Source: Stigmatella aurantiaca DW4/3-1 (GTDB lineage Bacteria > Myxococcota > Myxococcia > Myxococcales > Myxococcaceae). Taken from it: 64,000 nucleotides of DNA. Below, one piece after another: positions 53,348 to 61,332 of the stretch; within the stretch, counting starts at the first letter, position 1, and every line of letters starts with the position of its first letter. The position numbers were made by a program, and so were the translations under genes. Location of the stretch: assembly GCF_000165485.1 (NCBI RefSeq), contig NC_014623.1, forward strand, positions 8,078,893 through 8,142,892. Reading direction: 5' to 3'. The notes below the pieces were generated by a model, which was not told the DNA's origin, ran no database searches, and was given only the letters and a program-made list of their open reading frames with translations.

Positions 53348-54384
53348 AGAATCCGGACGCGACGAAAGAGCGCCTGAAGGGCTACCTGGAGCGCCGGCCA
53401 CGCACCGGGCCCGAGACCGTCCACCTGGATGTCACCAACGCGTGCAACCTCGACTGCATCACCTGCTGGAACTACGCACCGGACCTGGCCCAGCCGAAAC
53501 CAGTGTCCTGGAAGCGGCAGCGGATGGACGCAGCCACCTTCCACCGCATGGTGGACGAGTCCGCCGAAGCGGGGGCCGAGCGCATCGTCATCAGCGGCGG
53601 CGGCGAACCCTTCACCCACCCGGACATCTATTCCTTCATCGCCAAGGTCAAGGCGCGAGGCCTGCGGCTCACCGTCATCTCCAACGGGACGCTGTGTGAC
53701 TGGGAGCGAGTCCGGGAGCTCCAGGTGGACCAGCTCCTGCTCAACATGGCCTCCGCCTCCCCGGAGACCTACGTCGCCTACCATCCCAACCAGCCACCGG
53801 AGACCTTCCACCGGCTGCTGGAGGGCGTCCAGCAGGTGCGGGAGGTCACGGCCGTGAACCTCGTGCAGGTCATCAACCAGGTGAACTACCTGGAGCTGCC
53901 CGCCATGGTGCAACTCGCGCACCGCGTGGGGGCACGGTCTTCCTTCAAGGTGGGGGATGTGCCCCGGGGCACCGAGCACCACGCGCTCACCGCCGCGCAG
54001 CGGCAGCACGTCCTCGAAGCGCTCATCCCCGCGGCGCGCAAGCAGGCCAAGGCGCTGAAGGTGAAGCACAACCTGGACGCGTACGAGGCGCAGCTCTCGG
54101 GACGGTGGCCCTCGGGGCAGGAGACCGGTTGTTTCGCGGGCTACCTCTACAGCCGCGTCTACGTGGACGGACGCGTCTTCTTCTGCTGTGAGCACATCGA
54201 GGCCGGGCACGTGAACGACGGGCCCTTCCAGGAGGTGTGGCGCGCCCCAGCATACGAGGCGGTGCGCCAGCGGCTCCACCGCGGCGAGTACTACCCAGGC
54301 TGCGCGCGCTGCGGGAAGCACGACATGAACTTCGCGGCGGCCCGGGACTTGCGCGAAATGCTCGAGGCGGGAGATCTCCCATGA
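53344..54384 (+). CDS. Radical SAM protein with SPASM-like C-terminus
   Basis: A 346-residue radical SAM enzyme. The cluster motif CNLDCITC (Cys34, Cys38, Cys41) sits in HLDVTNACNLDCITCWNYAP, followed by the SAM-binding ISGGGEP. The C-terminal part has Cys residues in TGCFAGYL, FFCCEHIEAG and YPGCARCGKHD, consistent with an auxiliary iron-sulfur domain of SPASM/twitch type. Relatives modify peptides or small molecules. No candidate peptide substrate is encoded next to it. It overlaps its neighbours by ATGA on both sides. Confidence 0.9.
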   Translation: MKNPDATKERLKGYLERRPRTGPETVHLDVTNACNLDCITCWNYAPDLAQPKPVSWKRQRMDAATFHRMVDESAEAGAERIVISGGGEPFTHPDIYSFIAKVKARGLRLTVISNGTLCDWERVRELQVDQLLLNMASASPETYVAYHPNQPPETFHRLLEGVQQVREVTAVNLVQVINQVNYLELPAMVQLAHRVGARSSFKVGDVPRGTEHHALTAAQRQHVLEALIPAARKQAKALKVKHNLDAYEAQLSGRWPSGQETGCFAGYLYSRVYVDGRVFFCCEHIEAGHVNDGPFQEVWRAPAYEAVRQRLHRGEYYPGCARCGKHDMNFAAARDLREMLEAGDLP

Positions 54385-55253
54385 GCGGTCCGCGTCCCAC
54401 GGTGAGCTGGAACATCGTTGGCGGGTGCAACTACCGCTGCACCTACTGCGTGCAGAAGCACATGCCGGGCATCGGCGGCCCCACGGACGAACAGCTCGAG
54501 GCGGCGCTCACCACGCTGACCGCCTTGCCCGGAAGCTGGGAGTTCAAGATCTCCGGCGGAGAGCCCTTTCTGCTCAAGCGGCTGCCGGAAGTGGCGAAGC
54601 GGCTCGCCACGGCGGGGCACAAGGTCTCGTTGCTCACCAACCTCTCCGCCCCCCTGCGCGTCCTCGCCACCTTCATCGAGGCAGCGGGGGAACAGCTGCG
54701 CACCTTCTCCTGCTCGCTGCACCGCGAGGAGGTGGAGGAAGCGGCGTTCCTCGAGAAAGCCCAGGCCGTGCAAGCGCTGTTGGCGCGGTGGCCCCGCGCA
54801 ACCTTTGTCGTCAACAGCGTGGTGGTCCCCGGCCAAGTGTCCGCGGTCTCCAGCAGCCGCGAGCGCTTCGAGGAGGCGGGCATCAAGTTCTACCCACAGC
54901 TCATGCGGGTGGACGGAAAACCGGCGGAGTACGGGTGGGCGGACCGCTGGCGCATCGACAGGGCCTTCGGGGACATGGTGTCCCCCTCCCAGATGAACCG
55001 CGGCTACCCGCTCAAGGGCTACCGGTGCCACGCGGGCAGCAAGTACTTCATCATTCACCCCAAGGGGGACGCCTTCTCGTGCTACCCCGGCAAGCGCTTC
55101 GGGGATGGCCACCTGGGCAACGTCTTCGACGGCACGCTGAAGCTGTGGGAGGCACCCGCCCCATGCCGCTACGAGGTGTGCCCCTGCACGGTGCCGCAGA
55201 ACCGGGGCATCATCGAAGGATTCGGCCAGGGCGCCGGGGAAGATTCGCCCTAA
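54381..55253 (+). CDS. Second radical SAM protein
   Basis: A 290-residue radical SAM enzyme distinct from its neighbour: CNYRCTYC (Cys16, Cys20, Cys23) after VSWNIVGG, SAM motif FKISGGEPF, and a C-terminal Cys-rich end (YRCHAGSKYFIIHPKGDAFSCYPGKRFGDGHLGNVFDG then CRYEVCPC) typical of SPASM-like domains. The ATG at 54381 overlaps the previous stop, so the 48 upstream codons are rejected. Two unlike radical SAM enzymes in succession suggest two separate steps on one molecule. Confidence 0.88.
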   Translation: MSGPRPTVSWNIVGGCNYRCTYCVQKHMPGIGGPTDEQLEAALTTLTALPGSWEFKISGGEPFLLKRLPEVAKRLATAGHKVSLLTNLSAPLRVLATFIEAAGEQLRTFSCSLHREEVEEAAFLEKAQAVQALLARWPRATFVVNSVVVPGQVSAVSSSRERFEEAGIKFYPQLMRVDGKPAEYGWADRWRIDRAFGDMVSPSQMNRGYPLKGYRCHAGSKYFIIHPKGDAFSCYPGKRFGDGHLGNVFDGTLKLWEAPAPCRYEVCPCTVPQNRGIIEGFGQGAGEDSP

Positions 55254-55263
55254 ATTGACGGTG

Positions 55264-56088
55264 ATGACGCGCAAGCAGCCCCCGCCGCTCTCCATCATCA
55301 TTCCCTGGTGCAGGCGCCCTGAACTCGACGTCACCCTGAGACGCAACCGCCGCTTCTTCACCGCGCACCCGTTCGAGGTGCTGGTGGTGAACTGCGGGGG
55401 CAGCGTCCGGACGTTCCGGAAGCTGCTGAGGGCCCATCGCTTCCCGGGGCTGCGCGGCCTGGAAATGCGGGACACCTCCTTCAACAAGTCCCTGGCGCTG
55501 AACGCCGGCGCTTCCGCGGCCCGGGCCAATTGCTTCCTCTTCCTCGATGCGGACGTGGTGCTGCGGGGTGACTTCCTGGAAGGAGCCCTGGCCAAGCTGG
55601 GCACGAAGCACTTCGTCACCGTGGATCGGCTCTTCGAGTCGCACCCCGCCGCCCGGCGCCGCTCCCGCCTGCGCGAGCTGGCCTACCTCATGCGCTTCGT
55701 GGACCGGAAGGGCCGCGCCGCGCAGGTGGAGACCCAGCGCGTGAACCTGAGCGACGGCAGCCACGGCGGGCCCGGCCTCGTGATGCTGCGGCGCAAGCAC
55801 TTCGAAGAAGTGAATGGGATGAACTCGAACCTGAGGGGCTGGGGTTGGGAGGACATGGACCTGCTGGTCCGGTTGCAGCTCGCGCTGGGACTGTCGCAGC
55901 GGCGCCATGGCGAGGCGGTGCACCTCACCCACGGCGATGACCAGCGTGACCTCGGAGGCATCCACAAGAAAGCCAGCGAGCTGCTTAACCTCTTCCGCTG
56001 CCTGGAGAACTACCGCGAAGGCTATTACTGGGGCACCCGCGACGCCGACGTCGAGACGTGGCAAGGGCGCTTCTCGTGGTACGAGTAG
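55264..56088 (+). CDS. GT2 glycosyltransferase with galactosyltransferase-type C-terminus
   Basis: A 274-residue GT-A enzyme: LSIIIPWCRRPELDVTLRRN, metal-binding DxD in LFLDADVVLRGDFL, and GMNSNLRGWGWEDMDLLVRLQLALG, the W-G-W-E-D segment of chondroitin/beta-4-galactosyltransferase-like proteins. It has no membrane segment. Starts TTG 55255, GTG 55261 and ATG 55264 are all in frame; I chose the ATG. It begins within 11 bp of the second radical SAM gene and ends the operon, with no further same-strand gene for 96 bp. Confidence 0.85.
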   Translation: MTRKQPPPLSIIIPWCRRPELDVTLRRNRRFFTAHPFEVLVVNCGGSVRTFRKLLRAHRFPGLRGLEMRDTSFNKSLALNAGASAARANCFLFLDADVVLRGDFLEGALAKLGTKHFVTVDRLFESHPAARRRSRLRELAYLMRFVDRKGRAAQVETQRVNLSDGSHGGPGLVMLRRKHFEEVNGMNSNLRGWGWEDMDLLVRLQLALGLSQRRHGEAVHLTHGDDQRDLGGIHKKASELLNLFRCLENYREGYYWGTRDADVETWQGRFSWYE

Positions 56089-56184
56089 TCCGGAGCGGAG
56101 GGCAGCCACACGAGCAAGCGCCTGCCGTGCCATGACCCCGGGAGTGGCCATCTTCAGCCCGCCACCCACCGAGGGAAAAACACG

Positions 56185-57036
56185 ATGGCGACACTGAGAA
56201 TGGGCCATGGACCCGGCCTGGAGCGTCTGGAACAGGCGGGGCACACGGTGGGGGGCTGGGTGGCGCGCTACGCCCGGTTCGGCTACGCGGCCCGGGGGGT
56301 GGTGTACGCCACCATCGGGGTGCTCGCGGTGAAACTGGCGCTCGGCTACGGCGGGAAAACCACGGACACCCAGGGCGCGCTCGTCACCCTGGCCCAGCAG
56401 CCCTTCAGCATCGTGCTGCTGTCCCTCCTGGCGGCGGGCCTGGTCGCTTTCGCCGCCTGGCGCTTCGTCCAGGCGATCCTCGACCCTGAACAGAAAGGCC
56501 GTGACGGCAAGGGGATACTGACCCGTGTCAGCTACTTCATCAGTGGCGGCATGCACGTGGCGCTCGCGCTCTCCGCGGCCCACCTCGTGACCGGTGCGGG
56601 AGTTCAACGCGGACGCGGGACACAAGGGTGGACGGCGGAGCTGCTCTCCAAGCCTTTCGGGGCGGCGTTGGTCGCGCTGGTGGGCGCCGGCGTCCTCGCC
56701 TTCGCCCTCGTGCAGTTCCGCAACGCCTACACCGCGAAGTTCCGCGAGAAGCTCTCCCTGGAGCGCCTGACACCCGCCCACCGGCAGTGGGCCCTCCGGG
56801 TCAGCCGCTTCGGACTTGCCGCCCGCGGCGCGGTCTTCACCCTCATCAGCGGCTTTCTCCTGCTCGCCGCCCTCACCGCCAACCCCCGCGAGGCCAAGGG
56901 GCTGGATGAATCCCTGGCCGTCCTCGCGGAGCAGCCCTTTGGGGCGGTCCTGCTCGGCATCGTCGCCTTGGGGCTCGTGGCGTATGCCGCCTACCTCTTC
57001 CTTCAGGCGCGCTACCGCCGAATCGCCGCTCCGTGA
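56185..57036 (+). CDS. DUF1206-type membrane protein with three internal repeats
   Basis: A 283-residue integral membrane protein built from three copies of a two-helix unit of about 75 residues: WVARYARFGYAARGVVYATIG ... LLSLLAAGLVAFAAWRFVQA; RVSYFISGGMHVALALS ... LVALVGAGVLAFALVQFRNA; and RVSRFGLAARGAVFTLISG ... LLGIVALGLVAYAAYLFLQA. This is the DUF1206 pattern. The function is unknown. Its stop codon forms part of a hairpin shared with the convergent histidine kinase gene. Confidence 0.87.
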   Translation: MATLRMGHGPGLERLEQAGHTVGGWVARYARFGYAARGVVYATIGVLAVKLALGYGGKTTDTQGALVTLAQQPFSIVLLSLLAAGLVAFAAWRFVQAILDPEQKGRDGKGILTRVSYFISGGMHVALALSAAHLVTGAGVQRGRGTQGWTAELLSKPFGAALVALVGAGVLAFALVQFRNAYTAKFREKLSLERLTPAHRQWALRVSRFGLAARGAVFTLISGFLLLAALTANPREAKGLDESLAVLAEQPFGAVLLGIVALGLVAYAAYLFLQARYRRIAAP

Positions 57037-57049
57037 CGGCTCCCGTCAC
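57033..57049. terminator. Hairpin containing both convergent stop codons
   Basis: GTGACGG-CTC-CCGTCAC is a perfect 7-bp stem. The plus-strand TGA of the DUF1206 gene (57034-57036) lies in the left arm, and the minus-strand TGA of the histidine kinase gene (57046-57048) in the right arm. It probably serves as a compact bidirectional terminator. Confidence 0.5.
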
Positions 57050-58323
57050 GGGGAGGGAGGACAGCACGGCAGGAAGAGGGTGAACCGGGCCCCCTTCTGA
57101 AGCTCGCTCTCCACCTCGATGCGGCCTCCGTGGGAGGTGACAATCCCGTGGGCCGCCGCCAGCCCGAGCCCCATCCCCTTGCCCGGAGGCTTGGTGGTGA
57201 AGAACGGCTCGAAGAGGCGCTTCATCGTCTCCGAGGACATGCCCACGCCTGTGTCACGGACATCCACCCGCGCCATGTCCCCTTCTCTCCGGGAGGAGAT
57301 GAGCACCCGGCCGGTGTCCGTCACGGCGTGCCCCGCATTGACGAACAGCTGCACCAGCACCTGCGTGATTTGCTGAGGACGTCCCACGAAGGTGCCGATT
57401 TTCTGGAGGTCCGTCTCCACCTGGCAATGGCTCAGCTCGCCCTGCGCGATGCGCAGCGCGGACTGGAGCTCCGCATCGAAGTCGAACTCCGTGAAGGCCT
57501 CGGAGTCGCCGCGGGCGAAGCGGCGCAGGTCCATGACGATGGCATTCACCCGGCGGATGCCGTCCAGCGTGGCAGGCAGCACGTCGTCCACGTACTCCTG
57601 GAGTGAACGCGGCAACTGGGGGACCTTGCGCAGGTCCCGGAGCAGCCAGTTGACGTTGCTCGTCACGTAGCTCATCGGGTTGTTGATCTCATGGGCCACC
57701 CCCGCGGCCATCTTGCCCAGACTGGCGAGCTTCTCCTGCTCGAGGGCCCGCTCGTGCATCACCTGCAACTCCTGGTGCGCCTCCTGGAGCCGCTCCCGTT
57801 GAGAGAGCAGCTGCTTGAGGACCCCCATCATCAGCGCGGAGTGCTTCTCGGTGACCAGATAGGCAAAGAGGCCGAGCACCGAGAACGCCGCGAGCATCTG
57901 AAGATCGCACCCCTGCCAGAGCGCCACCCCGTCCACGACCACCAAGAAGAACACCATCCGCCACCGGTTCCAGGCATCCAGCCCGGTGAACCAGAGCATG
58001 TTGTACGGCAGGAAGACCCACACCAGGATCGACCACTCCAGAAGCGTTCCCCCCGCCACCAGGCCCACCGCGTTGAAGACCACCCGGACCATCTCCGCCA
58101 CCAACACGCTGAAGCGCCGGGCCAACCACTCGAAGACCTTGCTGTTGATGAGGGAGAGCACCGCGCAGATCAACACCGCGCCGGTGAGCACACGCCATTG
58201 GCCCCAGAACCCGATGACCACCAAGAGGTTGAGGACGTTCGCCCCGAGGACCGAGACGCTGCGGGGGCGGCGAAGCAACTGCTCCAGGTCCGCGTCCGTG
58301 GGAAACTGAGTGGAAAGAGGCAA
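57046..58323 (-). CDS. Orphan membrane sensor histidine kinase
   Basis: A 425-residue kinase. Roughly six transmembrane segments (residues 25-175) are followed by a coiled coil and a HisKA box with the phospho-acceptor His in AAGVAHEINNPMSYVTSN. The ATPase motifs are VLVQLFVNAGHAV, VRDTGVGMSSE, LFEPFFTTKPPGKGMGLGLAAAHG. No receiver protein is adjacent. The start appears to be a TTG at 58323 with GGGAG nine bases upstream; no ATG fits, so the N-terminus is less certain. A similar kinase lies at 37193-38314. Confidence 0.88.
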   Translation of the reverse strand: MPLSTQFPTDADLEQLLRRPRSVSVLGANVLNLLVVIGFWGQWRVLTGAVLICAVLSLINSKVFEWLARRFSVLVAEMVRVVFNAVGLVAGGTLLEWSILVWVFLPYNMLWFTGLDAWNRWRMVFFLVVVDGVALWQGCDLQMLAAFSVLGLFAYLVTEKHSALMMGVLKQLLSQRERLQEAHQELQVMHERALEQEKLASLGKMAAGVAHEINNPMSYVTSNVNWLLRDLRKVPQLPRSLQEYVDDVLPATLDGIRRVNAIVMDLRRFARGDSEAFTEFDFDAELQSALRIAQGELSHCQVETDLQKIGTFVGRPQQITQVLVQLFVNAGHAVTDTGRVLISSRREGDMARVDVRDTGVGMSSETMKRLFEPFFTTKPPGKGMGLGLAAAHGIVTSHGGRIEVESELQKGARFTLFLPCCPPSP

Positions 58324-58372
58324 GGGGGGGATTCTCCCAGCCAGCCCTCATCGCGCCGAAGGTGCGCCACTG

Positions 58373-60187
58373 TCAATCGCAGTGGAAACAGAGTGTCCGT
58401 GTTCCCCTTTGAGCCCAACGCACCGGGTATTGCCGGCACGTCCGTCCCGGCTCGGCATGGAGCGCGCGAACCTGGGCCTCCAAGGCCGGGAGCCCCTCCA
58501 CGGCGTGCTGATGGTAATCCTCCCAGTCCTCAGGAGCAGCCTCCCAGAAGACACAGGCCCCAGGCGCCCTGCGCACCCTGCCCTCGCTGAACAAGGGCCA
58601 GTGGCCGTTGGTGGCCGTGAAATTCTCCGGGACCCAACCCAGGGCGACATTCGAGAAGTTCACCCGGGCCCAGGAGGGGCTCAGCAGGCCACCCAAGCGC
58701 TTTCCCTCATCCCGTAGAACCTGGCGGATGAGGGCCGAGCCCGCCCTGTCTTCCAAGGCGCTGAGCAGGGCGAAGGGAGGCTGGCCGCGCACCCGCTCCT
58801 GGTAGCTGGGCGAGTAGGCAGCAAACGCCCGGCTCCACCCTCGGGTCACCGCGGCCAGCCCCGCGGCGACGAGCACGGCCAAGGCCACACGCCAGCCCCG
58901 ACGGCGGACAGGCGCCGCTTGGACCAGGCTCCCCACCCGGATGCTGGCAACGAGCAGGCCCGCGCAGAGCAGCAGCACCACGGCATGGAAGCTGTACTTG
59001 AGGAAGTAGTACCCCACGGGCAGCCCTGCCTTCAGGTAGGCCAGTTGGACCAGCGCGTTGACACCGCCAAACACGAGGGCAAAGTCGATCAGCCTTCGTT
59101 CGACGGCCTCTCCCCGGGGGGAGAAGAAGCGCAGCACCAGGAGCCCCACGACACACCAGCCCTGCGTTCGCAGGGCTCGCACGGGATCATGGTGAATCAA
59201 ACTGCCGTACACGGGCGCCAGCGGGAGAAGCTTCCCGTAGGCGAAGGCGCTCGCCGCCAGGAAGGCGAGCCCCATGAGCCGCGCCAGCCACGCCAGCCGG
59301 CGGTGCTCCCGGCCGAAGGAGGAAAATCCCTCCACCAGCGCCAGCACGCCGCCCATGAGGAGAAAATCGCCGAGGTTCAGCCCGTAGGTGTACCGGTAGA
59401 GGACCGTGAACACGGCGAGCGCCGCGCAGCGGGCCCAGGCCGCGCGGGGCAACGCGTAGGCCGCCCAGGCCAGGACCAGGGGCACCAGCCCGAAGAGGTG
59501 GCCGTAGAAGCCATCGGCCTGGTGGTAGTGCAACAACCGCAGCAACAGGAACGGCCACACGATGACGGTGGCGGCCAGCAGCGCCCCTTGTGCCACGGCA
59601 CACGCGCGGGACGAGCGCCACAACCGGCCCACCGCGAACTCGAGCGAGGCGGCCAGCACCCCCGCGAGGACGGCGGGCACCAGGTAGAAGCCCGCCCGGA
59701 AGCTGGAGAACGTGTCCAGGCCGAACAGCCATCCCAGCCCGTACGTCACCGTGTGGAAGAGGGTGAAGCCCTGGTAGGTGCCAGGCTCGTGGGTGACGAA
59801 ATCCATTCGCAGCGCGGCGTGATTGCCCGCATCCCCGCCGCCCACCGAGACCAACCCATCCATGACGGGAATCCCCAGCATCCTCCACGTCACCCCCGCT
59901 ACCACGGCGAGGAACAGCACTTGGAGCAGCGCGAGCCCTCGATGCGTGGGCCAGATGGACTGGCGCGCGAGGGCGCCCCCCACCCCGACGGCGGCCCCCC
60001 ACAACCCCACGAGGGCACCCACCCACAGCGGCAATCCCAGGGCGGCGCGCAGCACACTTGCCCCCGCGCCGGGCAGCAAGGCCACCAGCACCAGCAAAAA
60101 GAGCAGGGCCCCACAGCCTCGGGGGGGCGCTTTCACGGAGGACGAGACCCCTTCCAAGGCCTCTGGGACAGAGCGGTCGAGCGGCAT
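58373..60187 (-). CDS. Polytopic membrane protein, probable GT-C-like glycosyltransferase
   Basis: A 604-residue protein with about 12 hydrophobic segments and a soluble C-terminal tail of about 130 residues. A luminal-type acidic loop early in the chain (VSVGGGDAGNHAALRMDFV) could hold the catalytic acid of a GT-C enzyme. The gene order GT2, small membrane protein, large polytopic protein supports lipid-linked sugar transfer. The family is not recognised by sequence. ATG 60187 leaves a 4-bp gap to the preceding gene; ATG 60217 (ten residues longer) is equally possible. Confidence 0.7.
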   Translation of the reverse strand: MPLDRSVPEALEGVSSSVKAPPRGCGALLFLLVLVALLPGAGASVLRAALGLPLWVGALVGLWGAAVGVGGALARQSIWPTHRGLALLQVLFLAVVAGVTWRMLGIPVMDGLVSVGGGDAGNHAALRMDFVTHEPGTYQGFTLFHTVTYGLGWLFGLDTFSSFRAGFYLVPAVLAGVLAASLEFAVGRLWRSSRACAVAQGALLAATVIVWPFLLLRLLHYHQADGFYGHLFGLVPLVLAWAAYALPRAAWARCAALAVFTVLYRYTYGLNLGDFLLMGGVLALVEGFSSFGREHRRLAWLARLMGLAFLAASAFAYGKLLPLAPVYGSLIHHDPVRALRTQGWCVVGLLVLRFFSPRGEAVERRLIDFALVFGGVNALVQLAYLKAGLPVGYYFLKYSFHAVVLLLCAGLLVASIRVGSLVQAAPVRRRGWRVALAVLVAAGLAAVTRGWSRAFAAYSPSYQERVRGQPPFALLSALEDRAGSALIRQVLRDEGKRLGGLLSPSWARVNFSNVALGWVPENFTATNGHWPLFSEGRVRRAPGACVFWEAAPEDWEDYHQHAVEGLPALEAQVRALHAEPGRTCRQYPVRWAQRGTRTLCFHCD

Positions 60188-60191
60188 CGGA

Positions 60192-60578
60192 TCAACGGGC
60201 CGAAGGCTCGGCCCCATCGGGGGCGGGGCCCTCGGGACGGTCCTGGGTGGGACGCTGGGCCGTCAGGACGGCGAGTTCCTGCGCCAGGCGTTGAATCTGG
60301 CTGCGCTGCTCGGCCACCTGAAGGCTCAGCCGGAAGAGCAGCCAGAGCAGCACGATGCACACCATGAAGAAGAGCGCCGAGGGCGCGTAATAGATGCCCA
60401 TCGCCGAGGCAATGGCGTCGATGGCGCCACGCCAGATGGCCAGCGCGGCGGTGAACACAGACACCATCAGCCAGCTGAAGGTATGGCGCTCCGAGGTCCG
60501 CATGCGGCGCGCCGAGACGAGGACCGCGATGGCGAAGCCCGCCGAGAACACCAGGACGATGATGCTGGAGCGGCTCAT
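60192..60578 (-). CDS. DUF2304-like small membrane protein
   Basis: A 128-residue protein with three hydrophobic helices (IIVLVFSAGFAIAVLV, FSWLMVSVFTAALAIW, ALFFMVCIVLLWLLF) followed by a coiled-coil stretch (SLQVAEQRSQIQRLAQELAVL) and a disordered tail. This matches the DUF2304 pattern usually encoded next to GT2 dolichol-phosphate-mannose-synthase-like enzymes, as here (4 bp after the GT2 stop). It may anchor or assist the GT2 enzyme. ATG 60578 is preferred to an in-frame start at 60617. Confidence 0.8.
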   Translation of the reverse strand: MSRSSIIVLVFSAGFAIAVLVSARRMRTSERHTFSWLMVSVFTAALAIWRGAIDAIASAMGIYYAPSALFFMVCIVLLWLLFRLSLQVAEQRSQIQRLAQELAVLTAQRPTQDRPEGPAPDGAEPSAR

Positions 60579-60582
60579 GGGC

Positions 60583-61278
60583 TCAGACCGTCCGGAACCG
60601 CTCCATGAGGAGCGCAAACGACACCTTGGCCATATAGAAGGCCGAGCGCCAAGGCGTGAGGGAGCTCACCCCCGCGCGCCGCGAGCGCATCTTCACGGGA
60701 ACCTCCACGATGGGCAGTTGCTGCCGTGAGGCCATCAACACGCTCTCGGGCTCCGGATAGTCATGGGGGAAGTGCGTCGAGAAGAAGCGCACGGCCCGGG
60801 GACCGAACCCACGGAAGCCGGATGTCGGATCCGTGATGCGCTGCCGGCACAACGAGGAGAGCAGATGGGAGAGGAACCGGCTGCCCAGGCGCCGCACCCA
60901 CGTGGACTGGAAGCTGGCCACTCCGGCGAAGCGGCTTCCCACCACCAGCTCCGCCCCCTCATCGAGCGCCTTCAACAAGGCGGGGACGCTCTGCGGGTCA
61001 TGCTGCCCATCCCCATCCATGCGGAGCGCGCGCGCGTAGCCATGGCGCAACGCATACAGCAGCCCCGTGGCCTCCCCCGCGGCGACGCCCAGGTTGAAGG
61101 GATGGCGCACCACGAAGGCCCCCGCTTCGCGGGCACGCTCCGCCGTCGCGTCCCGGGAGCCATCATCCACGACCAGCACCTCCACGGACAGCGGCTGGCC
61201 CCGAAGCTCGCGCACCGTGGCGGCGATGCTGGCCTCCTCGTTATAGGCCAGCAGGATGATGAGGGTCCTGGCTCCCAT
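60583..61278 (-). CDS. GT2 glycosyltransferase (polyprenyl-phosphate sugar synthase type)
   Basis: A 231-residue GT-A enzyme without membrane anchors: LIILLAYNEEASIAATV, VVDDGSRDATAERA, FNLGVAAGEATGLLYAL, and the metal motif RMDGDGQHDP, then VVGSRFAG and TDPTSGFRGFG, typical of dolichyl/undecaprenyl-phosphate mannose or glucose synthases. It would load a sugar on polyprenyl phosphate for the polytopic protein encoded downstream. The ATG at 61278 is 54 bp after the stop of the YyaL-type gene. Confidence 0.9.
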   Translation of the reverse strand: MGARTLIILLAYNEEASIAATVRELRGQPLSVEVLVVDDGSRDATAERAREAGAFVVRHPFNLGVAAGEATGLLYALRHGYARALRMDGDGQHDPQSVPALLKALDEGAELVVGSRFAGVASFQSTWVRRLGSRFLSHLLSSLCRQRITDPTSGFRGFGPRAVRFFSTHFPHDYPEPESVLMASRQQLPIVEVPVKMRSRRAGVSSLTPWRSAFYMAKVSFALLMERFRTV

Positions 61279-61332
61279 GGCTTTTCCACGGAGCGGTGTA
61301 CCTCAAACCGTGCGCCATTGCCCAGCCGCAGG

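Noticed and set aside
56132-56197. 21-codon ORF after the radical SAM/GT operon as a possible peptide precursor
   Set aside because: No ribosome binding site, no leader-core pattern, and it runs into the DUF1206 start.
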